Source: an uncultured Acetatifactor sp. (lineage in GTDB: Bacteria; Bacillota; Clostridia; Lachnospirales; Lachnospiraceae). From it: 64,000 nt of DNA. Shown piece after piece: positions 39,472-48,888 of the stretch. The translations under genes and the position numbers were made by a program. Numbering within the stretch: position 1 is the stretch's first letter; every line of letters starts with the position of its first letter. The notes under the pieces were generated by a model that ran no database searches, had not been told where the DNA came from, and worked only from the letters and a program-made list of their open reading frames with translations. The stretch covers positions 1 through 64,000 of the forward strand of contig CANREV010000004.1 in NCBI GenBank assembly GCA_947629645.1, written 5' to 3'.

Positions 39472-40029
39472 TTAGTTTGCCTCGATCAGCCCCGCTTTCA
39501 ACAGTCGCTTACGAATCTGTATTCCTAACGCCATGGCCAGAACCAATTTCAGAAGATCGCCTCCGATATAGGGTAATACGCCTGCGGCCAGCGCCTGAGG
39601 AAACGTCATATCCATCTGATATCCCAGCCAGATTGTCCCGAACAGGTAGCAGGTGACAGTACCAAGGATCATACCCAGAAAGCAAACAGGAAGCTGTCTG
39701 CCGAACTTGTCCGCAAAGAATCCGCAGATCAGAGCCATGAAGAGATAGCCGATGATGTAACCGCCGGTGGGACCGAATAACTTGCCAACGCCGCCGGTAA
39801 ATCCCGTGAAGACCGGAACGCCTGCCAGCCCCAGCAGAATATAGATTACAACGCTGAGTGTGCCTGTCTTCATACCGGCCACGGAGGCCACAAAATAGAT
39901 CGCCAATGTTCCCAGGGATATTGGGACGGGGCTTACGGGGATACTCAGAGCCAAGGGTCCCAGGACACAGATTACCGCCGCCATAAGTCCTGTCAATGCC
40001 AGTTGTTTTACGTTTAAATTCATTATCAT
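39472..40029 (-). CDS. bioY: BioY biotin transporter S-component
   Basis: A 185-residue membrane protein with six helices. PVSPVPISLGTLAIYF and GGVGKLFGPTGGYIIGYLFMA are BioY signatures, the second containing the residues that bind biotin. It works with shared ECF ATPases or alone. Starts at ATG 40029 (AAAGG upstream); ATG 40023 is also in frame. A promoter with an overlapping BirA-like operator lies at 40230-40281. Confidence 0.95.
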   Translation of the reverse strand: MIMNLNVKQLALTGLMAAVICVLGPLALSIPVSPVPISLGTLAIYFVASVAGMKTGTLSVVIYILLGLAGVPVFTGFTGGVGKLFGPTGGYIIGYLFMALICGFFADKFGRQLPVCFLGMILGTVTCYLFGTIWLGYQMDMTFPQALAAGVLPYIGGDLLKLVLAMALGIQIRKRLLKAGLIEAN

Positions 40030-40062
40030 AACCGTGCCTTTCTTTTATTTGTCAACTTTCCG

Positions 40063-40195
40063 GCAACCTCTTCGCATTGCGCGGAGTAGCAATTCAGCAT
40101 CTGGCTGAACGGTTACTTCGATGCACACAAAACGTAAAAGAAATGCGTTTTGGTGCCTGCATCCTTGGTGTGCAGAAGGCTGAACTTTCGCGGAA
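40063..40195. repeat. Dispersed intergenic repeat, copy C
   Basis: 40123-40167 aligns with 15499-15542 of copy A (both contain GTTTTGG-GCCTG-ATCC with few changes), and GGCTGAACGGTTA at 40102 recalls the GGCTGAACTGTT motif of copies at 15588, 17470 and 38548. It lies in the untranslated leader of bioY. Confidence 0.5.
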
Positions 40196-40229
40196 TGTAA
40201 ACCAATATACAAAACAAGTTGACAGACCA

Positions 40230-40281
40230 ATCATACAATAATATATGCATAATGTCAACCATAGATTAAAATAGTTTACAA
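40230..40281 (-). promoter_or_regulatory. bioY promoter with BirA-like operator
   Basis: On the minus strand TTGACA (40258-40253), 17 bp, TATGAT (40235-40230). TTGTAAAC (40281-40274), 14 bp and GTTGACA (40259-40253) form an imperfect palindrome like the BirA operator and cover the -35 box, so biotin-dependent repression is likely. The operator half-sites differ somewhat from consensus. Confidence 0.6.
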
Positions 40282-40653
40282 TATGTATTAAAAGGTTTTT
40301 AAAGTGCATTAAAGGTTATCGATGCGCATTAAAAGGTTATCAAAGCGCAATAAAAAGGTTATCAATGCGCAATAAAAAGGTTATCAAAGCGCAATAAAAA
40401 GGTTATCAATGCACAATAAAAAGGTTGTCAACGCGCATTAAAAGGTTTTCAAAGTGCATTAAAAGGTTGTCAACGCGCATTAAAAGGTTATCGACGCGCA
40501 TTAAAAGGTTATCAAAGCGCAATAAAAAGGTTATCAATGCACAATAAAAAGGTTATCAAAGCGCATTAAAAGGTTATTAATGCACAATAAAAAGTTTATA
40601 AAGCGCATTAAAAAGGTTTACAATGTGCATTAAAAGAGTTTACAATTTGCAAA
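40270..40653. repeat. 18-copy tandem array, 21-22 bp unit
   Basis: About 18 contiguous degenerate copies of AAAAGGTTATCAAAGCGCA-TA fill 384 bp. Copies vary as GGTTATCAATGCAC, GGTTGTCAACGCGC and GGTTTACAATGTGC. The period of 21-22 bp is two helical turns, so a bound protein would meet every copy on one face. The outermost copies (GTTTACAA) overlap the BirA-like half-site at 40274. No spacers, so not CRISPR. Confidence 0.95.
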
Positions 40654-40749
40654 ATTTTCCTTGCCGTATTTGATATTTGACATGAAAATAAGCGATTGAT
40701 ACAATAGAAAAAAGGTCATTGGCGCAAAGGTCAAAGGAGGGTGCATTCC

Positions 40750-42039
40750 ATGGAAACGCTGCGAGTAAGTGAAAACGGAAGATATCTGCTTCAGGGGGAC
40801 AAGCCCTTTTTCTGGCTGGGAGATACGGCGTGGCTCATGCTTCAGAAGCTGCAGGAACAAGAGGTGAGAACTTATCTCAGGAACCGGAAGGAAAAGGGAT
40901 ATAACGTGATCCAAACGGTGCTGGTGCATTTATACGCCGGAAACGATAGCTCTCTTGCCCCAGGCGTTAAGGATGTTCGGGAGACTTCCTACTGGGAATT
41001 TGTGGATCAGGTGTTAAACATCGCGGAAGAAATGGAGTTGTATCTGGGGCTTCTGCCCGCTTGGGGATCCATGGTCAAAGAAGGGATCCTCAATCGGGAC
41101 AATATCGTTGGTTACGCGGAATTTTTAGGAAAGCGATTTCAGAATCGTTCCAATATCATATGGATTCTGGGGGGCGATATCAGGGGAGAGGACAAAAAAG
41201 AAGTCTACTCTCTGGAGGCGGAGACGCTCAAAAGCTATAATCCGGATCGATTAATCACGTATCATCCTTTCGGAAGGACTTCCTCTTCCCTTTGGTTTCA
41301 CGAGGAAAAGTGGCTCGATTTCAATATGTTTCAGTCGGGACACAGAAGATACGATCAGGCTTCTCTGGGGGAATGGGATGACAATCAGTTAAAGGAGACT
41401 TTCTTCGGGGAAGACAACTGGAAATATGTGGAGAGGGACCACAGTTACAAGACCGTAAAGCCCACTTTGGACGCGGAACCTTCCTATGAAGGGATTCCTC
41501 AGGGACTTCACAATCCCAGAAATCCTTACTGGGAGGAGTGGGATGTGCGCCGTTACGCATACTGGTCGGTTTTTGCGGGAGCGGCGGGTCATACCTATGG
41601 AAGCAATGCCATCATGCAGTTTTATACTGAACAGGAGGGAAAGGGATCTTACGGTGTCCGAGAGAATTGGCAGGACGCCATGCATCATGCCGGCGCGGCA
41701 CAGATGCAGCATTTGAAACGGCTGATGGAGAGTGTGGATTTTATCAATGGCAGGCCCTGCGACAAAATGCTTCTGTACGGCCAGAAAGAGAGATACCACA
41801 GGATCGCGGTGTTTGCGGGGAAAGATTATGTCTTCTGCTATGATTATAACGGCGATCAGTTCCTGCTGGATCTGGGCGATTACATGGATCGTCCCATGGA
41901 CGCTTACTGGATGAACCCGCAGGACGGCACTTACAGTTATATCACCACCCTGCGGGGCGTGCGGAAATGGCTGGCAAGCCCTGTGGCAAGAAAGGATAAG
42001 GCAAACGACTGGGTGTTGGTGTTAAAAACCGCGAAATAA
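40750..42039 (+). CDS. DUF4038 glycosidase, apiosidase-like (GH140 relative)
   Basis: A 429-residue cytoplasmic protein. RYLLQGDKPFFWLGDTAW at the start, the barrel strands (GLLPAWGSM, NIIWILGGD) and LDAEPSYEG are hallmarks of the DUF4038 TIM barrel used by apiosidases that act on rhamnogalacturonan II. A C-terminal beta domain follows (FAGKDYVFCYDYNG). There is no signal peptide. AGGAGG lies 8 bases before ATG 40750. It lies apart from the main carbohydrate cluster and is preceded by the 18-copy array. Confidence 0.85.
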   Translation: METLRVSENGRYLLQGDKPFFWLGDTAWLMLQKLQEQEVRTYLRNRKEKGYNVIQTVLVHLYAGNDSSLAPGVKDVRETSYWEFVDQVLNIAEEMELYLGLLPAWGSMVKEGILNRDNIVGYAEFLGKRFQNRSNIIWILGGDIRGEDKKEVYSLEAETLKSYNPDRLITYHPFGRTSSSLWFHEEKWLDFNMFQSGHRRYDQASLGEWDDNQLKETFFGEDNWKYVERDHSYKTVKPTLDAEPSYEGIPQGLHNPRNPYWEEWDVRRYAYWSVFAGAAGHTYGSNAIMQFYTEQEGKGSYGVRENWQDAMHHAGAAQMQHLKRLMESVDFINGRPCDKMLLYGQKERYHRIAVFAGKDYVFCYDYNGDQFLLDLGDYMDRPMDAYWMNPQDGTYSYITTLRGVRKWLASPVARKDKANDWVLVLKTAK

Positions 42040-42200
42040 AAGCAAACCGCCCGAGCTGCGCCAAACCACGCACAAAAAGACAAACCGTCCAAGCGGCGCC
42101 AAATCACGCACAAAAAGTCAAACCGCCCAGACGGTTCCGAAACACGTAAAAAGACAAACCGCCCAAGCGGTGCTGCACCACGCAAAAAGTCAAATCGCAA
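42040..42200. repeat. Tandem array, about 37 bp unit, 4-5 copies
   Basis: Copies of AAAAAG-CAAACCGCCCAAGCGG-GC-ACCACGC follow the DUF4038 stop codon. Each contains a small hairpin ACCGC-CCAA-GCGGT. The array fills the spacer to the converging prs terminator. Confidence 0.8.
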
Positions 42201-42229
42201 AAAACGGTGAGCTTACAGCTCGCCGTTTT
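42195..42229 (-). terminator. prs terminator
   Basis: A 13-bp stem (42201-42213 and 42217-42229, one G-T) has the prs stop codon in its loop region; TTTTTT follows on the minus strand. Confidence 0.88.
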
Positions 42230-43397
42230 TATATTTTGCAACAATATTCTGGATCCTCTCATTGGGATTCAACAGATCGCTGATGGAGGAATCGTGATTC
42301 AGGGTATCAATGATATAAGCGATGTACTTGCTCATGTCGCAATTGATATACCATTCACGCTCTAACAGCTCAGGGGGCTGGTAAATGAGGTTGGTAGTCA
42401 GAATCCTGTCAATGGTGCCGGCTTTGTACGCCTTGTCAAACTTGTCCAATCCGCCGGTAAACAGGCCGAAAGTGGCAAAAACGAATATCTTGTTTGCCTT
42501 TCTTGCCTTTAAAGCGGCGGCGACTTCCAGAACGCTTTCGCCGGAGGAGATCATGTCGTCAATGACGATCATGTCCTTGCCTTCCACGCTGGTCCCCAGA
42601 AATTCATGTGCCACGATAGGGTTGTGGCCGTTGACAATGGTGGTGTAGTCCCGCCTTTTATAGAACATACCCATGTCCAGCCCCAGCACGTTAGCGATGT
42701 AGATTGCCCGGCTCATGCCGCCTTCATCGGGGCTGATCACCATCATGTGGTCGGAGTCAAGCTTCAGCTCTTTTACCCTTTTTAACAGACCTTTGATAAA
42801 CTGGTACGCAGGCTGCACCGTCTCGAAACCATGCAGAGGGATCGCGTTCTGCACGCGGGGATCGTGGGCATCGAAAGTGATAATGTTGTCCACGCCCATC
42901 CGCACCAGTTCCTGGAGCGCCAGAGCACAGTCCAAGGATTCTCTGGCGGTTCGTTTATGCTGGCGGCTTTCATAGAGAAAAGGCATGATCACGGTGATGC
43001 GCCTCGCCTTTCCGCCAACGGCCGCGATAATACGTTTTAAGTCCTGATAGTGGTCATCGGGGGACATATGATTCTCCTGTCCGCCCAGAGAATAGGTCAG
43101 GGAGTAGTTACAGACGTCCACCAGAAGATAAAGGTCGATACCGCGCACGGATTCTAAAATCATACCCTTTGCCTCGCCGGAACCGAAGCGGGGAACCTTG
43201 GCGCTTAGCAGGTAGGAATCCCTCTGATAGCCGGAGAAGGCGAGAGAATCCTTGTGCTCGCTCTCCCGTTCCGCCCTCCACTTTACAAGATACTGATCCA
43301 CCTTCTGGCCGAGAGGCTTGCAGCCCTCCAAAGCTATGATTCCCAGAGAACCCACCGGTATGGTCTCCAGATTCCTTTTTTCTTCTCGGTTGCCCAT
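42213..43397 (-). CDS. prs: Ribose-phosphate pyrophosphokinase
   Basis: A 394-residue PRPP synthetase, longer than the usual 315. It has the ATP/ribose loops: NHMSPDDHYQDLKRI, ITVIMPFLYESRQHKRTARES, the ITFDAHDPRVQNAIP segment, VISPDEGGMSRA and the PRPP-binding loop MIVIDDMISSGES. The 60-residue N-terminal extension and insertions are typical of a long class found in Clostridia. It supplies PRPP for nucleotides. It follows the dnaI-like gene by 54 bases on the same strand. Confidence 0.94.
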   Translation of the reverse strand: MGNREEKRNLETIPVGSLGIIALEGCKPLGQKVDQYLVKWRAERESEHKDSLAFSGYQRDSYLLSAKVPRFGSGEAKGMILESVRGIDLYLLVDVCNYSLTYSLGGQENHMSPDDHYQDLKRIIAAVGGKARRITVIMPFLYESRQHKRTARESLDCALALQELVRMGVDNIITFDAHDPRVQNAIPLHGFETVQPAYQFIKGLLKRVKELKLDSDHMMVISPDEGGMSRAIYIANVLGLDMGMFYKRRDYTTIVNGHNPIVAHEFLGTSVEGKDMIVIDDMISSGESVLEVAAALKARKANKIFVFATFGLFTGGLDKFDKAYKAGTIDRILTTNLIYQPPELLEREWYINCDMSKYIAYIIDTLNHDSSISDLLNPNERIQNIVAKYKNGEL

Positions 43398-43451
43398 GAT
43401 ATGCCCTCGCTTTCTGAAATGTGCGCTCTTTGCTTCAAATGCGTGATAACG

Positions 43452-44420
43452 TTATAATCTGGAAATACGAATATCCGCTCCCGTCAGCTTGCAAAATGTA
43501 AAATGACTGGTCAGGCGGGAAAAAATCCTGTCGGAATAGCGCTCCTGCAATTCCCCGAGATTCAGGTTTGTGGAGATAATCATGGCTTTCCTCCGCAGCT
43601 GCCTCTCGTTGAGACAGGCAAACAGCTGGGAATTGACAAAAGCGTTGGCTGTTTCTGTCCCCAGGTCGTCAATGACCAGCAGATCGCAGCCGTAAATGTC
43701 CTCGTAAAATTGATGCAGCGCGGCTTTCTCTTTCGCGTCAAAACTGTAAAAAGCCAGACGCTCAAAAAAATTCAGGGCGCTGAAATAGATAACGGAGTAT
43801 CCGCCCTGTATCAGTTCGTTAGCGATGCAGCCGGACAGAAAACTCTTTCCAGTACCTACTGTACCATAAAAAAGAAGATTGTGGTAGTCCTGTTTAAAGT
43901 TTTCTATAAAATTGCGGCTGAGGGACACCGCGGCCTCAAAATGGCGCAGATCCTCTCCCTGGTAGAAATCGTAGGAAAGCGTGGAAAAGTTTTCTCTTGA
44001 AATCGTTTCGCGGATGTTGGACTGATCGTAGAGTATGGAGATTTCCTGCTGGAGAAAACAATGGCATTTTACGCGCCGGCCCTGTCCGTCTTCCAGATAG
44101 CCCGTATCCCTGCAGTCGGGACAATGATAGACCGGGTCCAGATAGTCCTCGGGGTATCCGGCTTCCGTGAGTAATTTTTTCTGCTTCTGCGAGATCTCCT
44201 GGAGGGAATCATGAAGGCGGGGCAAAGCCTCCCCGTCCTCTGAAAGCATTTTTTTCGCGGCGGATACGGAAAGCGTGCTGACTAAGTCCTCAAGTTCCTG
44301 ATAAGCGGGAATGGCGTCATAAATCTCTTGTCTCCTGGATGCGAGGAGAAAACGGTTGTCATCCCGAATGTGCTCATATCTCCTCATAATAGACTCGTAT
44401 TGGGAATTTGTCAGTGCCAT
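43452..44420 (-). CDS. dnaI: DnaI/DnaC-like helicase loader ATPase
   Basis: A 322-residue AAA+ protein. The N-terminal helicase-binding part has a zinc pattern (CPDCRDTGYLEDGQGRRVKCHC), and the C-terminal ATPase shows Walker A GTVGTGKSFL, Walker B LLVIDDLGTE and sensor ISTNLN. It loads DnaB helicase on DNA. It lies 16 bases after the DnaD-domain gene, forming a replication-initiation pair. Confidence 0.92.
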   Translation of the reverse strand: MALTNSQYESIMRRYEHIRDDNRFLLASRRQEIYDAIPAYQELEDLVSTLSVSAAKKMLSEDGEALPRLHDSLQEISQKQKKLLTEAGYPEDYLDPVYHCPDCRDTGYLEDGQGRRVKCHCFLQQEISILYDQSNIRETISRENFSTLSYDFYQGEDLRHFEAAVSLSRNFIENFKQDYHNLLFYGTVGTGKSFLSGCIANELIQGGYSVIYFSALNFFERLAFYSFDAKEKAALHQFYEDIYGCDLLVIDDLGTETANAFVNSQLFACLNERQLRRKAMIISTNLNLGELQERYSDRIFSRLTSHFTFCKLTGADIRISRL

Positions 44421-44436
44421 CAGAAATCCTTTCCTG

Positions 44437-45555
44437 TCAGTTGCTCAGTAACTTTTTCTCCAAAGCATCGAAATCGTAAGTATTTTGCGTAAATTGATTG
44501 AAGCGGTTTGCGGGCTTGCGGGAAGAAACGCCGGAATCCGCCCTGCCGGAATCACCCTTTCCCCTGCGGTACGCTTCGTCCAGCCGCCGGATATCTGCGG
44601 CGCTGCGGACATCTTGCTCTTTCCACAGGGTGAGCATCTTGTCGGCGTACTGGAACCGGTTCTTGTCGGTGTTCAATACGGTGCGCTGACATGCCTCAAA
44701 GATGACATCGGCGGAAAAGGCGTAGTCTGTGGTCCAGCGGTTGATGAATGCAAGCTCCGTTTCCGTAGGCACGCTGTTTTTTCCCAGAGCCTTCATAATG
44801 GAATAGATCCGCTTGTCATACCCCGCGGAGACAGACTGAGCCTGTTCCGGAGTGGTGATCCCTTCCTCCGCCCAGCTGATCGCCACTTTCTCTATGTAAC
44901 GGAAATTTTTTTTGCCGCGCTCCACACAGTACTGGATCAGATAGTCGATCAGATCCTCGGAGAAGTGCAGGGTATCCATCATAAACAGGATGGACTTTAT
45001 CTCGGAAGGCGTCAGGGGCTTGCCGATATAGGACTCGGCGATGAACAGCAGCTGGGAGACGTCCTGCCTGCTGCGGAATTCACGCAGCTGGTCGGCGGAA
45101 TAAACGGGTTTCTCATAAATGGAAGCAACCTCGTTGGCCCGGCTGCCTTCCTCGGGACGGCAGGCGGACAGAACTGCCGGAGGCTCGCCGCGGCTGGGAG
45201 CGGTGGGCATGGGGATAAAGGTGGCGGAAAGCTTAGGACTCCTTTCAGCGTTTTCACCTGTGGAGAGGTCTTTGATGTGAATGCCGACCAGATTTTTCTC
45301 CTCATCGAAATCCAGCGTAAGAAGTTTCTGCTTCTCCCAGTATTTTAAAGCGCGCACTACGTCTTTTTCGGTGTGGTTGAACTTGTCCGCGATATCGGAC
45401 ACACTGGTAGCCAGGTGCGCGTCCATCATACGCAGAAGATAGAGGTAGATCTTTAGCTGGGCATCGTTCGCCCCGCCCATATATTCATCAATAAAAACAT
45501 TGGATACAGCAGTGACATTGAGATTGCTGTCTTTGTATAAATTTAAGGATGCCAT
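44437..45555 (-). CDS. DnaD-domain replication initiation protein
   Basis: A 372-residue protein. A winged-helix domain lies near residues 20-95 (SNVFIDEYMGGANDAQLKIYLYLL). Two DnaB_2/DnaD-type domains occur around 170-240 and 260-330 (LTPSEIKSILFMMDTLHFSEDLIDYLI shortened here to LTPSEIKSILFMMDTL; ISWAEEGITTPEQAQ). In this family these domains remodel DNA and recruit the helicase loader. The start is ATG 45555 behind GAAGGG; the frame open to 45840 runs through the DnaA-box spacer and is not coding. Confidence 0.9.
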   Translation of the reverse strand: MASLNLYKDSNLNVTAVSNVFIDEYMGGANDAQLKIYLYLLRMMDAHLATSVSDIADKFNHTEKDVVRALKYWEKQKLLTLDFDEEKNLVGIHIKDLSTGENAERSPKLSATFIPMPTAPSRGEPPAVLSACRPEEGSRANEVASIYEKPVYSADQLREFRSRQDVSQLLFIAESYIGKPLTPSEIKSILFMMDTLHFSEDLIDYLIQYCVERGKKNFRYIEKVAISWAEEGITTPEQAQSVSAGYDKRIYSIMKALGKNSVPTETELAFINRWTTDYAFSADVIFEACQRTVLNTDKNRFQYADKMLTLWKEQDVRSAADIRRLDEAYRRGKGDSGRADSGVSSRKPANRFNQFTQNTYDFDALEKKLLSN

Positions 45556-45670
45556 AATGGTTTCCCTTCTTTCCGAGGATTTCGCAGTAGACCAAGTATA
45601 GCATAAGACAAGCCAAAAAGAAATAGTCAAATTGCCGGAAAACCTTGTAAACACAGGGCTTTTCATAAAA

Positions 45671-45829
45671 TGTGGACAACGTGGAAAGTGTGCATAACTC
45701 TGGAAGGAGGAGCGGGATGGCGGCTGTGCAGCGGGATTTTTGGACAACGGAGTTATCCACATAAAAATGAAAATATCCACAGAACGCGAGAGAGAAATCT
45801 GAAAAGAGGTTCTGTGGATATGTGGACAA
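45671..45829. promoter_or_regulatory. Cluster of DnaA boxes with inverted repeat
   Basis: Five DnaA-box-like 9-mers occur: TGTGGACAA 45671, a perfect TTATCCACA 45753-45761, ATATCCACA 45773-45781, TGTGGATAT 45813-45821 and TGTGGACAA 45821-45829. The third and fourth lie in a perfect 13-bp inverted repeat (45773-45785 and 45809-45821), which on the minus strand is followed by TTTTCATTTTT and may also terminate murC. Confidence 0.75.
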
Positions 45830-47209
45830 TTATTTTCCAAGGAGATTTTCGCCGATTTTTACTACATCACCGGCTCCCATAGTTATCAACAAATCTCCGT
45901 TTATGCAATTTTCCAAAAGGAAATTTTCAATCTCATCAAAAGACGGGAAATAGTAGCACTCTTTACCGAGAGCCTGTATTTCTTTCTGCAGGTTTTCTGA
46001 ACTGATGCCCAGGGTATCCGTTTCCCGGGCGGCATAAATGTCCGCAAGGACCACTTTGTCCGCCAGTGTCAGCGCCTGTGCAAACTCTTTTAAAAATGCT
46101 TTGGTCCGTGTGTAAGTGTGAGGCTGGAACACGCACCAGAGCGTTCTGTGAGAGATGCGGGAGGCGGCTTTCAGGGCCGTTGCTATCTCGGTAGGATGAT
46201 GGGAATAGTCATCGATTATGGTCACTCCGCCGATGGTTCCCTTGTATTCAAACCGTCTGTCGGCGCCGGTGAAGTCGTGGAGCGCCTGCACCGTACAGCT
46301 TCGCTCCACCGAGAGAAGATCGGCGGCGGCAGCGGCGGCAACGGCGTTGTAAATGTTGTGCTCTCCGAACACCTGGAGACTGACCTTTGTGGGGGGGACG
46401 TTGCCTCCGCAAAGGAGAAAGCCGGGATGGCCCGACTGGTCATAAGTGATGTCGGCAGGATAATAATCGGCCTCCGGCCCGGCGCCGAAAGTCACCACCC
46501 TGCAGGGCAGTCCCTTGGTGATTTCGCGGTAGTCAGGTATTTGGGCATTGATAATCAGGCAGCCGTCCGCCGGAAGCAGCCGGGCAAATCTGCGAAAAGA
46601 ATTGCGGATATCATTGATATCCTTGAAGAAGTCCAGGTGGTCCTCCTCTATATTGAGGATGACGCCGATTTTAGGGAAAAAGCTTAAAAAGCTGTTGGTA
46701 TACTCGCAGGCTTCCGTCACAAACAGTTTACGCCCGCCTATCCGCATATTTCCGCCGATCGCTTTTAAAATGCCGCCGATGGAAAGGGTGGGATCCGTGT
46801 CCGCCCGAAGCAGGATCTCGCTGAGCATGGATGTGGTCGTAGTCTTTCCGTGAGTGCCGCTTATGGCTATGGGCGTGTCATACTGCTTCATGATCTGTCC
46901 CAGAAGCTGGGCCCTGGTCAGACAGGGGATATTTTGTTCGTGAGCGGCAATAAACTCCGGATTATCCGGACCGATAGCGCTGGTAAATATTACGCAGTCA
47001 ATGGAGCTTGTAATATTTTCGGCTCTTTGTCCATAAAATACGGTAATCCCCTTTGATTCCAGCGTTTCTGTCAAAGCGCTGCGGGAGCGGTCGGAACCGG
47101 AAACCTTAAAGCCTGACGAAAAGAGCAGCTCCGCCAGTCCGCTCATGCTGATACCGCCGATGCCGACAAAATAGATGGAGGAGGGATGGGAAAAGTCTAT
47201 CTGATACAT
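45830..47209 (-). CDS. murC: UDP-N-acetylmuramate-L-alanine ligase
   Basis: About 459 residues. It adds L-alanine to UDP-MurNAc, the first amino acid of the peptidoglycan stem. FVGIGGISMSGLAELL, the ATP loop SGTHGKTTTTSML, and DDYSHHPTEI in the C-terminal domain are diagnostic. ATG 47209 has AAGGAAG upstream; GTG 47215 is in frame but too close. A promoter lies at 47362-47390. Confidence 0.97.
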   Translation of the reverse strand: MYQIDFSHPSSIYFVGIGGISMSGLAELLFSSGFKVSGSDRSRSALTETLESKGITVFYGQRAENITSSIDCVIFTSAIGPDNPEFIAAHEQNIPCLTRAQLLGQIMKQYDTPIAISGTHGKTTTTSMLSEILLRADTDPTLSIGGILKAIGGNMRIGGRKLFVTEACEYTNSFLSFFPKIGVILNIEEDHLDFFKDINDIRNSFRRFARLLPADGCLIINAQIPDYREITKGLPCRVVTFGAGPEADYYPADITYDQSGHPGFLLCGGNVPPTKVSLQVFGEHNIYNAVAAAAAADLLSVERSCTVQALHDFTGADRRFEYKGTIGGVTIIDDYSHHPTEIATALKAASRISHRTLWCVFQPHTYTRTKAFLKEFAQALTLADKVVLADIYAARETDTLGISSENLQKEIQALGKECYYFPSFDEIENFLLENCINGDLLITMGAGDVVKIGENLLGK

Positions 47210-47361
47210 AATCACACTTCCTTATTTATTTTTTGGGACATATAATTTTTTACAGTTTCGGCACAGTTCCGGCGAATTGCTTTTGCAAAGTTCTTTACAG
47301 AATGGCGCCTAAAATATTTTATATCCGAAGGATGATTTATATCAATAAAATCCTTCACTTT

Positions 47362-47390
47362 ATTATAAGCACATAAGGGATAAAAAACAA
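47362..47390 (-). promoter_or_regulatory. murC promoter
   Basis: On the minus strand TTGTTT (47390-47385), 17 bp, TATAAT (47367-47362). The spacer 47391-47560 shows no gene. Confidence 0.65.
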
Positions 47391-47566
47391 ACAAAAAATA
47401 AAAAGGAACAAAAAACATGCCTGATAAGATGCACTATATTACAAAAATGACGGCGGGAAAGGAACGATGTGTCAGAGAGTTTGGAAGAAATACACAAAAA
47501 CTAAATTAAAATTTCATTTTTTTTGACTTTTTTGTAGAAAAAATATTCCATTTCATATGGCGTTGT

Positions 47567-47577
47567 GCTATAATTTA
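47567..47577 (+). promoter_or_regulatory. glgC promoter, extended -10
   Basis: TGCTATAAT near 47567-47575 is an extended -10 box about 40 bases before the glgC start. The matching -35 is weak (TTCCAT). Confidence 0.55.
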
Positions 47578-47616
47578 TGTACCTAAAAAGGGAAAAGGCA
47601 AAATAGAGGTGATGAC

Positions 47617-48888
47617 ATGATTAAGAAAGAAATGATTGCCATGTTGTTGGCAGGTGGACAAGGCAGCCGGCTGGGAGTTCTGACTTCTAAAGTAGCAAAG
47701 CCTGCCGTAGCGTTTGGGGGGAAATACCGTATTATTGACTTTCCCCTTTCAAACTGTATTAATTCGGGGGTGGACACTGTAGGTGTTTTGACCCAGTATC
47801 AGCCTCTTAGATTGAATACGCATATCGGGATCGGTATCCCCTGGGATCTGGACCGCAATATCGGCGGAGTGACGGTGCTGCCTCCCTATGAAAAGAACGG
47901 GAACAGCGAGTGGTATACCGGTACGGCGAACGCGATCTATCAGAATCTGGAATATATGGAAAGCTTTAATCCCGAATATGTCCTGATTCTTTCCGGAGAC
48001 CATATTTACAAGATGGATTACGAGGTCATGCTCGATTTCCATAAAGCGAACGGAGCGGAAGTCACCATCGCGGTCATGCCTGTGCCGATGGAGGAAGCCA
48101 GCAGATTCGGTATCATGATCACCGATGAAAACCGGAAGATTACGGAATTTGAAGAGAAGCCCGAGCATCCCAGGAGCAATCTTGCCAGCATGGGTATCTA
48201 TATTTTCAACTGGAGAACGCTGAAGAATGCGCTGATTGCCATGGCAGACCAGCCGGCCCTTGATTTTGGCAAGCATGTGATCCCCTATTGCCACCAGCAG
48301 GGATCTCCGCTGTATGCCTATGAGTTCACCGGATATTGGAAAGATGTGGGAACGTTGAACTCTTATTGGGAAGCCAACATGGAGCTGATCGATATCGTTC
48401 CTGAGTTTAATCTTTACGAAGAATATTGGAAGATTTACACCAGAAGCGAGATTCAGCCGCCCCAGTATATGTCTGAGAACAGCGTGGTGGAAAGGAGCAT
48501 TATCGGCGAGGGCACCAATGTCTACGGCGAGGTCTATAACTCCGTGATCGGCTGCGGCGTCACCATAGGGAAGGGCACCATTGTCCGGGATTCCATCATT
48601 ATGAACCAGACGCAGATCGGTGAAAATTGCGTACTCAACAAAGCGATCATTGCAGAGGAAGTGGAGATCGGCGACAATGTAAAACTTGGCGAGGGACAGG
48701 AAGCCGAGAACGATACGGCGCCCCATATTTATAATCATGGCATTGTTACGGTAGGCGAAAAGAGCGTGATACCTGACAACATTACGGTGGGTAAGAATTC
48801 CGTGATATTCGGCGTCACAACGGCGGCCGACTATACGAACGCTTCTCTTGCGAGCGGCAAAACTTTGATTAAGGCAGGTGAACAGTAG
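47617..48888 (+). CDS. glgC: Glucose-1-phosphate adenylyltransferase, GlgC
   Basis: A 423-residue catalytic subunit that makes ADP-glucose for glycogen. [22 protein letters not shown] holds the nucleotide-binding GG and lysine (shown here as [14 protein letters not shown]), followed by [20 protein letters not shown] and a C-terminal left-handed beta helix. Its stop codon overlaps the GTG start of glgD by one base, so both are translated together. Confidence 0.96.
   Translation: MIKKEMIAMLLAGGQGSRLGVLTSKVAKPAVAFGGKYRIIDFPLSNCINSGVDTVGVLTQYQPLRLNTHIGIGIPWDLDRNIGGVTVLPPYEKNGNSEWYTGTANAIYQNLEYMESFNPEYVLILSGDHIYKMDYEVMLDFHKANGAEVTIAVMPVPMEEASRFGIMITDENRKITEFEEKPEHPRSNLASMGIYIFNWRTLKNALIAMADQPALDFGKHVIPYCHQQGSPLYAYEFTGYWKDVGTLNSYWEANMELIDIVPEFNLYEEYWKIYTRSEIQPPQYMSENSVVERSIIGEGTNVYGEVYNSVIGCGVTIGKGTIVRDSIIMNQTQIGENCVLNKAIIAEEVEIGDNVKLGEGQEAENDTAPHIYNHGIVTVGEKSVIPDNITVGKNSVIFGVTTAADYTNASLASGKTLIKAGEQ

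Noticed and set aside
40270-40653. CRISPR array
   Set aside because: The repeats are contiguous and degenerate with a 21-22 bp period and no unique spacers; no cas genes are near.
45753-45829. Chromosomal replication origin
   Set aside because: There are DnaA boxes but no dnaA or dnaN genes and no clear AT-rich unwinding region next to them; the neighbours are murC and the DnaD-domain gene.
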